From NCBI GenBank assembly GCA_002449845.1, contig DJXW01000003.1:90648-128019 (forward strand): a stretch of 37,372 bases of DNA, read 5' to 3'. Origin of the DNA: Prevotella sp. UBA6994. GTDB taxonomy: Bacteria > Bacteroidota > Bacteroidia > Bacteroidales > Bacteroidaceae. This document shows positions 7,601 to 14,961 of this stretch, one piece after another; position 1 is the stretch's first letter; each line of letters begins with the position of its first letter. The position numbers and the translations under genes were made by a program. The notes beneath the pieces were generated by a model, which was not told where the DNA came from, did not search any database, and saw nothing but the letters and a program-made list of their open reading frames with translations.

Positions 7601-8400
7601 TTACTCCTAACAGGAGAGGTACCGATATCGAACGCCCGAAGGCTGCCATCATCCGTGAGAAAGGTACGAATGGCGAGCGCGAGATGGCTTACTCATTGTA
7701 TCTGGCTGGTTTCGACGTGAAAGACGTGACCATGACCGACCTCATCAGCGGACGTGAGACGTTGGAAGAAATCAAGATGATTGTATTCTGTGGCGGTTTC
7801 TCCAACTCCGACGTGCTTGGTTCAGCAAAGGGATGGGCAGGTGCATTCTTGTTTAACCCGAAGGCAAAGGAAGCCCTCGACAAATTCTACGCTCGTGAAG
7901 ACACCCTCTCGTTAGGTATCTGCAATGGTTGCCAGTTGATGGTGGAATTAGGACTGTTGAATGAAGAATCCGATATTGCCACAGATTCTTCCATCAAGAT
8001 GTTGCATAATGTTTCGCATAAGTTTGAGAGTGCCTTCCTCACCTTGCAAATCCCACAAAACGACAGTGTAATGTTTGGAAGCCTGAGCGGCAACAAACTC
8101 GGTATATGGGTGGCACACGGAGAGGGACGTTTCTCCCTGCCATTGTCAGAAGACCATTATCATGTGATTGCGAAATACAACTATGCCGGATACCCAGCCA
8201 ATCCCAATGGCAGCGACTATAACGTAGCAGGAATCTGTTCGGCAGACGGCAGACACCTTGCCATGATGCCCCACTTGGAACGAGCCATCTTCCCTTGGCA
8301 AAACGCTTGGTACCCCGCAGACAGATGCAATGACGAAATAACACCATGGATAGAGGCATTCGTGAATGCCCGTAAATGGATAGAAAAACATGAAAGATAA
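4636..8400 (+). CDS. purL: Phosphoribosylformylglycinamidine synthase (single-chain PurL)
   Basis: The product is 1254 aa, close to the roughly 1295-aa large-type FGAM synthase. The enzyme converts FGAR, glutamine and ATP to FGAM in purine synthesis in the cytoplasm. The N-terminal PurS-like and linker part (about 1-200) is followed by two AIRS-type synthetase halves. The first carries the signature ETHNFPTTVEPFNGAATGTG near residue 250. The C-terminal class-I glutamine amidotransferase domain has the triad Cys1096 (LGICNGCQLM), His1213 and Glu1215 (MMPHLERAIF). AAAGGA lies 5 nt upstream of the ATG. The stop overlaps the next start by 11 nt, so purL heads an operon with two CHR transporter genes and a GH43 gene, an unexpected grouping. 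No intact purine riboswitch is recognisable upstream. Confidence 0.97.
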   Translation: MILFFKTSTESIIATEINHQPNQEEINKLCWLYGNATCLESDTLTGYYVGPRREMITPWSTNAVEITQNMSLEGITRIEEYFPVETEDAEHDPMLQRLYKGLNQDIFNVNRQPEPIKLVDNIEEYNEQEGLALSPEEIAYLHKIEEENGRKLTDSEIFGFAQINSEHCRHKIFGGTFIIDGEEKESSLFAMIKMTTQENPNNILSAYKDNVAFSQGPVVEQFAPADQTTSDWFRVKDIESVISLKAETHNFPTTVEPFNGAATGTGGEIRDRMGGGVGSWPIAGTAVYMTSYPRLKDDYKQVRDWEDILPVRQWLYQTPEQILIKASNGASDFGNKFGQPLICGSVLTFEHQEEEATSTKYAYDKVIMLAGGVGYGTKRDCLKKEPQKGNKVVVVGGDNYRIGLGGGSVSSVDTGRYSNGIELNAIQRANPEMQKRAYNLVRALVESDDNPVVSIHDHGSAGHLNCLSELVEECGGKIEMSQLPIGDKTLSAKEIIANESQERMGLLIDEKYIDEVRKIAERERAPLYVVGETTGDAHFSFEQADGVKPFDLDVAQMFGHSPKTIMRDNTVERHYAPVEYQDIKGIQDFKVLNNYVERVLQMEAVACKDWLTNKVDRSVTGKIARQQCQGEIQLPLSDCGVVALDYRGKKGIATAIGHAPQAGLASAEAGSVLSVAEALTNIVWAPMEDGLTSISLSANWMWPCRSQEGEDARLYAGVKALSDFCRELHVNVPTGKDSLSMTQQYPNGEKIISPGTVIVSAGGEVSDVKKVVSPVVVNDKHSSLYHIDFSFDEQRLGGSAFAQSLGKVGDDVPTVKNAEYFADCFNAVQELIKRGWVMAGHDISAGGMITTLLEMCFGNKDGGMRINLYNIAGDDMVKKLFAENPGVIIQVSDEHKFDLREYLEDVGVGFAKIGYPTPSERALIIKEGDDEYAFDIDTLRDCWYKTSYLLDRKQSMNGMAKERFENYKHQPLEMKFNKGFTGKLSQYYITPNRRGTDIERPKAAIIREKGTNGEREMAYSLYLAGFDVKDVTMTDLISGRETLEEIKMIVFCGGFSNSDVLGSAKGWAGAFLFNPKAKEALDKFYAREDTLSLGICNGCQLMVELGLLNEESDIATDSSIKMLHNVSHKFESAFLTLQIPQNDSVMFGSLSGNKLGIWVAHGEGRFSLPLSEDHYHVIAKYNYAGYPANPNGSDYNVAGICSADGRHLAMMPHLERAIFPWQNAWYPADRCNDEITPWIEAFVNARKWIEKHER

Positions 8401-8932
8401 TTTTTATTGGACCTCGTTCAAGACATTCTTTAAAATTGGCGCATTCACCCTGGGTGGTGGATACGCCATGATTCCTATTATACAGTCGGAAGTGGTGGAC
8501 AAGAAGAAATGGATAGGGAAAGAAGAGTTTCTCGACCTGATAGCTATCGCACAAAGTTGTCCTGGCGTGTTTGCCATCAACATCAGTACGTTTATCGGCT
8601 ACAAGATGCGCAAGGAAAAAGGAGCCATCTGTTCGGCATTGGGCACCGCCCTACCCTCTTTCTTGATTATTCTATTGATAGCAATGTGCTTCCACCGATT
8701 TATGGATGTGCCCTGGATAGCTGCCATGTTTAATGGCATTCGCCCAGCAGTAGTGGCATTGATTGCCGTTCCTACATTCAACTTGGCAAAGAGTGCAAAC
8801 ATCACGTTAGTCAATTGTTGGATTCCCATCTTGTCGGCATTGCTGATATGGGCGATGCACGTGAACCCCATCTTCATCATCATTGCCGCTGGTTTGGGAG
8901 GATATATTTACGGTAAATTCTTAAAGGATTGA
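8390..8932 (+). CDS. Half-size chromate-transporter (CHR) family protein, first subunit
   Basis: The product is 180 aa, a single CHR domain. Family signatures are FFKIGAFTLGGGYAMIPIIQSEVV near the N-terminus and FLDLIAIAQSCPGVFAINISTFIGYK (about 47-72), with about five or six hydrophobic helices in total. Short CHR proteins work as pairs, presumably forming a heterodimer, and the second half follows immediately. CHR proteins are known as chromate/sulfate-type anion exporters; the natural substrate in gut or oral anaerobes is not established. The ATG at 8390 lies within the last codons of purL (11-nt overlap), implying translational coupling. Confidence 0.9.
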   Translation: MKDNFYWTSFKTFFKIGAFTLGGGYAMIPIIQSEVVDKKKWIGKEEFLDLIAIAQSCPGVFAINISTFIGYKMRKEKGAICSALGTALPSFLIILLIAMCFHRFMDVPWIAAMFNGIRPAVVALIAVPTFNLAKSANITLVNCWIPILSALLIWAMHVNPIFIIIAAGLGGYIYGKFLKD

Positions 8933-8937
8933 CACAA

Positions 8938-9513
8938 ATGATTTTCGTTTATTTATTTATCACATTTTTTGAAATAGGCATTTTCGGATTTGGCGGAGGA
9001 TATGGAATGTTGTCGCTGATACAGACCGAAACCGTGTTACATCACTGTTGGCTCACGTCTGCCGAGTTTACCAACATCGTGGCAATCTCGCAGATGACTC
9101 CTGGTCCTATCGGCATTAATTCGGCAACCTATTGCGGATATGCAGCTGCGCATAACGCAGGCTATAGCGGCATGATGGCAGTGTTAGGTTCTGCCGTAGC
9201 CACCTTTGCCCTTGTATTGCCATCACTCATCTTGATGATACTCATCAGCAAGATGTTTCTGAAACATATCAATTCGCCTATCGTGAAAAATATATTCGAG
9301 GGATTGCGTCCCGCTGTAGTAGGACTGCTTGCCGCAGCCACCCTTTTATTGATGAACAAAGAAAACTTTAGTTCTATGACCGACGACCCCTGGAGATTTT
9401 GGATCAGTGTGGGTATCTTTCTCGCCACGTTTGTAGGAACTATGTACTTAAAAATCAACCCTATTAGAATGATTGGTTATGCGGCATTTGCTGGTTTTTT
9501 TCTTCTTTATTAA
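8938..9513 (+). CDS. Half-size chromate-transporter (CHR) family protein, second subunit
   Basis: The product is 191 aa from the ATG at 8938. A TTG at 8929 is in frame, but the purine run AAAGGA (8923-8928) abuts it directly, whereas it is 9 nt from the ATG, so 8938 is preferred. The CHR motifs are FFEIGIFGFGGGYGMLSLIQTETV and FTNIVAISQMTPGPIGINSATYCGY; the SQMTPGP segment matches the usual family signature better than the first subunit does. Several membrane helices are present. The gene begins 5 nt after the first CHR gene's stop. Its final membrane helix is encoded by the same DNA that encodes the signal peptide of the following GH43 gene. Confidence 0.9.
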   Translation: MIFVYLFITFFEIGIFGFGGGYGMLSLIQTETVLHHCWLTSAEFTNIVAISQMTPGPIGINSATYCGYAAAHNAGYSGMMAVLGSAVATFALVLPSLILMILISKMFLKHINSPIVKNIFEGLRPAVVGLLAAATLLLMNKENFSSMTDDPWRFWISVGIFLATFVGTMYLKINPIRMIGYAAFAGFFLLY

Positions 9514-10492
9514 CTTTACCTTGAGTCTGAGCGCACAAGGAAATCGTCGTCCACGCATCATGCGTGAGTTTACAACAGACACAGCCATGGTACACGATCC
9601 CGTCATGGCATTTGAGAATGGTACATATTATCTACTGAGTACTGGAAGGAGGATTCAGATAATGACCTCCACGGACAGAAAATCATGGAAGTTTAAACCC
9701 CACGGAGTGATGGTCTCTATTCCGGCATGGACACAAACGGCAGTTCCTGGATTCAGAGACCACGTCTGGGCTCCTGACATCATACAATGGCACGGGAAAT
9801 GGTGGCTGATGTATTCGTGTTCTACCTTCGGAAAGAACACTTCCGCCATCGGACTGCTCACCACCAACTCACTTGCAGATCCTATCTGGAAAGATGAAGG
9901 ATGTGTGGTGAAGAGCAAGACCGAAGACCCATTCAATGCCATTGACCCGAATATCGTGATAGATGACAAAGATTGCCCTTGGCTAACGTTCGGTTCTTTC
10001 TGGGACGGCATTCAAATGGTGAAGCTTGACGAAAACATGCATATAGCAAAGAAAGCCAAGCCCAAGACAATTGCCAGAAGATATGGCAGTCCGATGCCCA
10101 ACCTTGAGAACCCCACCTCTAAATATGCTGGTGTAAATGCGATTGAAGCCCCGTTTATCTTCAAGCACAACGGATGGTACTATCTCTTCGTGAGTTGGGA
10201 CTATTGTTGCAGGGGTGCAAAAAGCAACTATCGCGTAGTGGTAGGAAGAAGCAAAAAGGTAAATGGTCCTTACCGTGACCGTGAAGGAAAAGACATGCGC
10301 AAAGGAGGAGGTACGCTGTTCCTGGAAGGCGACAAGAAGGAATTTGAAGCTGCGGGACATTGCAGCGCTTACCATTTTGAAGGAAAAGACATCTTTGTAT
10401 GCCACGGCTACAGCGTTCCACTTCATGGACAATCTATCTTGGTACAACGAGAGATGCAATGGACAGCCGACGGTTGGCCATACCTACCGTGA
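9479..10492 (+). CDS. Secreted GH43 glycosidase (arabinan endo-1,5-alpha-L-arabinosidase-like)
   Basis: The product is 337 aa from the ATG at 9479, which gives a coherent signal peptide (MRHLLVFFFFINFTLSLSAQ). The five-bladed beta-propeller of GH43 is indicated by the three catalytic acids: Asp40 in MVHDPVMAF (general base), Asp156 in AIDPNIVIDD (pKa modulator) and Glu223 in GVNAIEAPFIF (general acid). WAPDIIQWHGKWWLMYS is a typical family blade. The likely substrate is arabinan or another L-arabinose-containing plant polymer, acted on in the periplasm or outside the cell; the exact specificity cannot be read from sequence. The start lies inside the upstream CHR gene (35-nt overlap in another frame). 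The 3' end overlaps the convergent recQ by 9 nt. Confidence 0.9.
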   Translation: MRHLLVFFFFINFTLSLSAQGNRRPRIMREFTTDTAMVHDPVMAFENGTYYLLSTGRRIQIMTSTDRKSWKFKPHGVMVSIPAWTQTAVPGFRDHVWAPDIIQWHGKWWLMYSCSTFGKNTSAIGLLTTNSLADPIWKDEGCVVKSKTEDPFNAIDPNIVIDDKDCPWLTFGSFWDGIQMVKLDENMHIAKKAKPKTIARRYGSPMPNLENPTSKYAGVNAIEAPFIFKHNGWYYLFVSWDYCCRGAKSNYRVVVGRSKKVNGPYRDREGKDMRKGGGTLFLEGDKKEFEAAGHCSAYHFEGKDIFVCHGYSVPLHGQSILVQREMQWTADGWPYLP

Positions 10493-12388
10493 TGTCCATA
10501 TCAATATGCCTTGTACGTGAACGATTTCTTCTTTGACCAAACTATCCAAGGCAGCATCAAACACACGGTTGGGTAGGTTTAACGACCGCAATTCGGTAAT
10601 TTGATGATATTCTCCATCTTCTAAGACATGGAGAATCATTTGTTGAGCATGAGTCAAGTGATGTGTATTCACCTCATTCGACTTATGCTCAATACATACA
10701 TCACACTGCCCGCAATCACCTGCATCTGTCTCGCCAAAATAATACAACAGTTGCTTACTCCTGCATATCTCATCATTGGTGGCATACAATTTCATGGTCT
10801 GGATGCGATGTGCGAATTGCTGCTTTCGTTCTTCATACACTTCAGGGGGAATCACCAAATATTCTTCAGCTTCACGATGTTGCATATACGTAATGAGCGG
10901 AATCTTCTTGGTGGGAATGAATTGTATGATACGTTTCTGACCAAGAGCCCTGAGATTGAGATATACTTGCTGCTTGTCAAGGTCAGCTTCTTTCGCTATC
11001 AACCCTTCATCAATATAAACAAAGTCGGTAAACAATCCACCATAGCAACGCAGCAATGCCGTAATGACACACTCCTCATGCGGAGACAAATTGTCAAGCC
11101 TATACAACTCATTGCGTTGCAAGAGGAATCTCACCCTTGCCTTTGCATCTGGGTCGGTTTCATAATGAATATATCCTGCATTCTCTAATATCTTCAATGC
11201 AGCATCTACCACCACGGGGAAATGCTTATACGTCCGACTGAAGAGGTCGATGTCAAAATCGAATGTATAGCCCTTACCACTTCCCACTCCAACTTGGAAG
11301 AAATAGGCAAGGTTGTTGTACACATCAATGATAAATTGTTTTTCTGGGAAATTGTCGGCGATACGTTTTTCCAACTTCCTGCTATCGCTGTTGTTATATA
11401 ACAAGACAGCATACGACTTATTGCCATCTCTACCTGCACGGCCTGCCTCTTGGAAATAAGCCTCCAAAGAGTCTGGACAATCATAATGAATGACCAATCG
11501 CACGTCGGGCTTGTCTATTCCCATTCCAAAAGCATTGGTTGCCACAATCACCCGCACTTCATCGTTTTGCCAAGCGTTTTGTCTTTCGTCTTTCACCGAT
11601 GGTTCGAGACCTGCGTGGAAGAATGTGGAAGATATGCCATTGCTCTTCAATATATCAGCAATCTCCTTGGTACGTTTTCTGCTTCGCGCATATACGATAG
11701 AACAGCCACCTACCGAAGAAAGAATATGCACCAATTCCTCGCGCTTGTTTTCCGTCTTTCGTACTACGTATGCTACATTCTTACGCTCAAAACTCATTTG
11801 GAAGACATTCTCCTCCTTAAAAGCCAATTGCTTCTGAATGTCTTTCACCACCTTGGGAGTAGCCGTGGCAGTAAGTGCCAAGATGGGAGCATCTGGCTTT
11901 AATTGACGGATTCGGGCTATTTGAAGATAAGTAGGACGAAAGTCATATCCCCATTGACTGATGCAATGAGCCTCATCAACGGTAATAAAACTAACGTTCA
12001 TCTTCCTGAACTTGTTTTGGAACAAGTCGGATGACAAACGTTCTGGAGAGACGTACAAGATCTTGATTCCTCCAAAGATGCAATTCTCAAGGGTTGCGAT
12101 GATTTCTTCACGCGACATTCCCGAATAAACGGCGGCTGAACGAATGCCTTGACGAGTGAGGTGATACACTTGGTCTTTCATCAACGCAATCAAAGGAGAA
12201 ACCACCACACACATTCCTTCCGAAGCAAGGGCTGGTACCTGAAAGGTAATGGATTTGCCACCACCCGTAGGCATCAACCCCAACGTATCGCGCCCAGCAC
12301 CAATGCTCTCAATGATTTCCCGTTGGATTACCCTGAAATCATCATACCCCCAGTATTCTCTGAGAATGTCAAGATACTTGTCGGTCAT
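10484..12388 (-). CDS. recQ: RecQ-family ATP-dependent DNA helicase
   Basis: The product is 634 aa. Motifs in order are GFDDFR-like WGYDDFRVIQREII, Walker A MPTGGGKSITFQVPA (about 37-51), the DEAH box with aromatic-rich loop VDEAHCISQWGYDFRP (about 138-153), TATAT, and motif VI EAGRAGRDG (near residue 318). A zinc-binding cluster follows (EICRSKQLLYYFGE...CGQCDVC, about 543-568), then a winged-helix-like C-terminus. No HRDC domain is evident. In canonical RecQ the cysteine cluster follows the helicase core closely; here about 200 residues intervene, with a wing-like segment (ALKILENAGYIHYE), as in the shorter second RecQ type of Bacteroidetes. It overlaps recJ by 1 nt (TAATG), so the two are co-translated and probably act together in recombinational repair. 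Confidence 0.93.
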   Translation of the reverse strand: MTDKYLDILREYWGYDDFRVIQREIIESIGAGRDTLGLMPTGGGKSITFQVPALASEGMCVVVSPLIALMKDQVYHLTRQGIRSAAVYSGMSREEIIATLENCIFGGIKILYVSPERLSSDLFQNKFRKMNVSFITVDEAHCISQWGYDFRPTYLQIARIRQLKPDAPILALTATATPKVVKDIQKQLAFKEENVFQMSFERKNVAYVVRKTENKREELVHILSSVGGCSIVYARSRKRTKEIADILKSNGISSTFFHAGLEPSVKDERQNAWQNDEVRVIVATNAFGMGIDKPDVRLVIHYDCPDSLEAYFQEAGRAGRDGNKSYAVLLYNNSDSRKLEKRIADNFPEKQFIIDVYNNLAYFFQVGVGSGKGYTFDFDIDLFSRTYKHFPVVVDAALKILENAGYIHYETDPDAKARVRFLLQRNELYRLDNLSPHEECVITALLRCYGGLFTDFVYIDEGLIAKEADLDKQQVYLNLRALGQKRIIQFIPTKKIPLITYMQHREAEEYLVIPPEVYEERKQQFAHRIQTMKLYATNDEICRSKQLLYYFGETDAGDCGQCDVCIEHKSNEVNTHHLTHAQQMILHVLEDGEYHQITELRSLNLPNRVFDAALDSLVKEEIVHVQGILIWTSR

Positions 12389-14115
12389 TATATATCCTCC
12401 TCTGATGGGCGGATGTCTTCAATGAGAAGTTGTACTTGATTACGTTTAAAGATATTCTCCTCGATGGAATAGGCAATGTCGAAACTACGCTTCGACTTGA
12501 TATAGCGAGCCGCAGCACTCTGCCCGAAGGCAATACCGTTGACCACGGTACTCGACTTAGAATCTACCAATTCCAACTTGATATGTTCCTGTTCACGACC
12601 TACCACCTTACTGGTACCGTAGTCATATACGCCGATGGTACAGAAGAGTGGTTTTTCATTGTCTGGACCGAACGGAGAAAACTTTTTCAAGTCGTTTTGC
12701 AATCGTTTGGTAATGTCCTTGAAGTCTATCACGGCATCAATATCCAACAACGGCTCTATCTGCTCCGGGTGTATATGTTCATCTACGTATTGTTGGAAAC
12801 GAGTGCGGAAAGCATGTATGTCGCTCCAACGAATGGTAAGACCTGCCGCATAGGTATGTCCTCCAAAGTTGACCAACAAATCCCGACAACTCTTGATGGC
12901 AGAATAAATATCGAAGCCAGCCACACTACGTGCACTTCCCGTAGCAAAATCACCGTCTCTCGTTAACACCACGGTAGGACGGACATAGATTTCCGTCAGG
13001 CGGGAAGCGACTATTCCGATGACTCCTTTCTTCCAATTCTCATCATAGAGCACGATACTGGAATGATGCTTTTGACTTTCCAATTTCTCCACGATTTGGT
13101 TGGCCTCTACGGTCATCTGTTTGTCAATGTCCTTGCGTTGCTCATTGTATTCATCAATATGACGAGCAGCTTTCAAGGCTGTGTTGAAATCACGTTCCAC
13201 CAACAAATCTACCGTCTCCTTACCGTTTTCTATTCGCCCAGAGGCATTGATACGAGGACCTATCTTAAACATGATATCGCTCATGGAAATCTCCCTGCCA
13301 CTCAATCCGCAGACCTCGATGATAGACTTCAACCCTATACTCGGACTTTGATTGAGTTGTTTCAACCCATGAAAAGCCAAGATACGATTTTCCTCTGTTA
13401 CAGGAACCAAGTCGGCTGCTATGCTCACCGCACAGAAATCAAGTAAGGGAATAAGTTTTGAGAAAGGAATGCCATTGTTCTTGGCAAATGCCTGCATAAA
13501 CTTAAACCCTACCCCACAACCACAAAGATGCTTAAAGGGATAGCTGTCGTCCTCACGTTTAGGATTAAGGATGGCTACCGCAGGAGGCATCACCTCATCT
13601 GGAACATGATGGTCGCAAATGATAAAATCTATGCCAAGTGTCTTGGCAAGCGTAATCTCTTCGATTGCTTTGATGCCGCAATCCAAGATAATGATTAATT
13701 TCACACCTGTTGCAGCCGCATACTCCAATCCTTTCTTACTCACGCCGTATCCCTCATCATAACGGTCAGGAATGTAATAGTCGATGTTGGAATAGAATTG
13801 CTGCAAAAACTTATACACCAATGCTACGGCAGTACAACCGTCTACATCGTAATCGCCATACACCAGTATCCTCTCTTTTCTACCCATCGCATCGTTCAAC
13901 CTATCCACAGCCACATCCATGTCTTTCATGAGAAACGGATTGATGAGGTCTGCCAATTGTGGACGGAAGAATCGCTTGGCGGCACTCTCTGTATGAATAC
14001 CCCTGCGAATGAGCAACTGGGCAAGAACGGGATTGATGTTTAATTTCTCGCCCAGCTCCTTAGCTGCTTGACTTTCTTCTGGTGTAGGTGTCTTGTAATT
14101 CCATTTAAATTGCAT
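12388..14115 (-). CDS. recJ: Single-stranded-DNA-specific exonuclease RecJ
   Basis: The product is 575 aa, the usual size. The DHH phosphoesterase motifs are present: VYGDYDVDGCTAVAL (motif I), LDCGIKAIEE (motif II) and FIICDHHVPDE (the DHH motif). The DHHA1 domain carries NFGGHTYAAGLTI, and an OB-like C-terminal part ends in LIEDIRPSEED. RecJ degrades 5' single-stranded ends during recombination and mismatch repair. The gene directly precedes recQ in the same transcript with a 1-nt stop/start overlap. A near-consensus -7 box (TATCTTTA, 14179-14186) lies 63 nt upstream. Confidence 0.95.
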   Translation of the reverse strand: MQFKWNYKTPTPEESQAAKELGEKLNINPVLAQLLIRRGIHTESAAKRFFRPQLADLINPFLMKDMDVAVDRLNDAMGRKERILVYGDYDVDGCTAVALVYKFLQQFYSNIDYYIPDRYDEGYGVSKKGLEYAAATGVKLIIILDCGIKAIEEITLAKTLGIDFIICDHHVPDEVMPPAVAILNPKREDDSYPFKHLCGCGVGFKFMQAFAKNNGIPFSKLIPLLDFCAVSIAADLVPVTEENRILAFHGLKQLNQSPSIGLKSIIEVCGLSGREISMSDIMFKIGPRINASGRIENGKETVDLLVERDFNTALKAARHIDEYNEQRKDIDKQMTVEANQIVEKLESQKHHSSIVLYDENWKKGVIGIVASRLTEIYVRPTVVLTRDGDFATGSARSVAGFDIYSAIKSCRDLLVNFGGHTYAAGLTIRWSDIHAFRTRFQQYVDEHIHPEQIEPLLDIDAVIDFKDITKRLQNDLKKFSPFGPDNEKPLFCTIGVYDYGTSKVVGREQEHIKLELVDSKSSTVVNGIAFGQSAAARYIKSKRSFDIAYSIEENIFKRNQVQLLIEDIRPSEEDI

Positions 14116-14178
14116 TTATATTTGTTTTTATTCTTATCGCTTCAAGGGTTAAAAGCCTATTTAGGCAATTTAACGTTG

Positions 14179-14186
14179 TAAAGATA
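14179..14186 (-). promoter_or_regulatory. Possible -7 box (TATCTTTA) for recJ-recQ
   Basis: On the minus strand TATCTTTA differs from TAnnTTTG at the last base only. It lies 63 nt upstream of the recJ start and downstream (in the leftward direction) of a strong terminator, so it is the best promoter candidate for the operon. Confidence 0.35.
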
Positions 14187-14201
14187 CGAATAAAAAACAA
14201 G

Positions 14202-14246
14202 AAAACGAGACATAAAGCATGTTTTTTAACAGTTATGTCTCGTTTT
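14202..14246. terminator. Bidirectional intrinsic terminator, 14-bp perfect stem
   Basis: The arms at 14202-14215 and 14233-14246 (AAAACGAGACATAA and its complement) pair perfectly around a 17-nt loop. T-runs lie on both sides: TTTTTT on the plus strand, and TTTTCTTGTTTTTT on the minus. It is 27 nt past the stop of the leftward YhcH-like gene and separates it from recJ. Confidence 0.85.
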
Positions 14247-14272
14247 TTATCAATTATAAGATGTTTACCACT

Positions 14273-14866
14273 TTATTCTATATAATCAACCTTCACAACT
14301 ATCACGCGAATGTTTTGATCTTTCTTCTTGGTTTCTATCTTGGCAATGTGCCAATCCGTGGGAAAGAAAATAAGGAATCGCCCTGGTGTAGAGGGGAAGA
14401 AATTCGTTTTTTCTTTCTGATAATCATAACGAATCAAGTCTTTCTTCTCGTTATATTCCATCGTCACAACACTCGAAGCATGGTCAAGCAAAGCAAATCC
14501 CTCAGTGCCTTTCACCACATATTGGAAATCTATTTTCTTGCGATGGCTTTCCGTATTACGTTTCTCCAACGGCTCATTCTTTGAATCCTCTACACTTGCC
14601 ACCAACGTTGAACCAGGTATCGGGTGCTTGCCTGCGGGAATGGCGAGCAAATCGGTATTTGCCAACCATTTAAACAAAGCGTGCCATTGATTGGGGTTCT
14701 TATGATATTGACGATAAAACTCATCAATATTGACGGTTTTATCGGGCTTAGCGTCCATAAAACCGTTTCGCCACGCTCCACTTGAAACCCATGCTCTTGC
14801 GTCAGTCTGAGCAAAAACAGGAATGGAAGCAACGGCAATAAAAAATGCAAGAATTAATCGTTTCAT
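14273..14866 (-). CDS. Exported YhcH/YjgK/YiaL (EbgC-like cupin) family protein
   Basis: The product is 197 aa from the ATG at 14866, chosen because it opens directly into a signal peptide (MKRLILAFFIAVASIPVFAQ); an in-frame TTG at 14890 would add eight residues in front of it. The mature part resembles the YhcH/YjgK/YiaL family (DUF386), a cupin-like fold. Typical elements are the HALFKWLANTDLLAIPAGKHPI helix-turn, DFQYVVKGTEGFALLD, and FLIFFPTDWHIAKI, where the His belongs to the usual metal-binding HxP/DxH region. Known relatives are cytosolic sugar-binding or anomerase-like accessory proteins such as the EbgC beta-galactosidase subunit, so an exported version is slightly unusual. A hairpin (14882-14920) lies just before the start and a strong terminator after the stop. 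Confidence 0.8.
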   Translation of the reverse strand: MKRLILAFFIAVASIPVFAQTDARAWVSSGAWRNGFMDAKPDKTVNIDEFYRQYHKNPNQWHALFKWLANTDLLAIPAGKHPIPGSTLVASVEDSKNEPLEKRNTESHRKKIDFQYVVKGTEGFALLDHASSVVTMEYNEKKDLIRYDYQKEKTNFFPSTPGRFLIFFPTDWHIAKIETKKKDQNIRVIVVKVDYIE

Positions 14867-14881
14867 GATTATAAGGGTAAA

Positions 14882-14920
14882 ACGTGCCAAAACATCTGTT
14901 CACTCATCGTTTTGGCACGT
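14882..14920 (-). terminator. 12-bp perfect hairpin between C1 peptidase and YhcH-like genes
   Basis: The arms at 14882-14893 and 14909-14920 (ACGTGCCAAAAC and its complement) enclose a 15-nt loop. In the leftward direction the stem ends in GT followed by only a short T-run (TTTT), so termination may be partial. It sits 41 nt after the C1 peptidase stop and 15 nt before the YhcH-like start. No TAnnTTTG box was found between the genes, so readthrough may be what expresses the downstream gene. Confidence 0.6.
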
Positions 14921-14961
14921 CTCCGTGATAAATATTTTCTTTAAATGATACTCTTTCAAGT

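Noticed and set aside
8039..8554. 171-codon open frame on the minus strand across the purL/CHR junction
   Set aside because: It is antisense to two well-supported genes, and the predicted product is Cys/His/Arg-rich with no recognisable domain.
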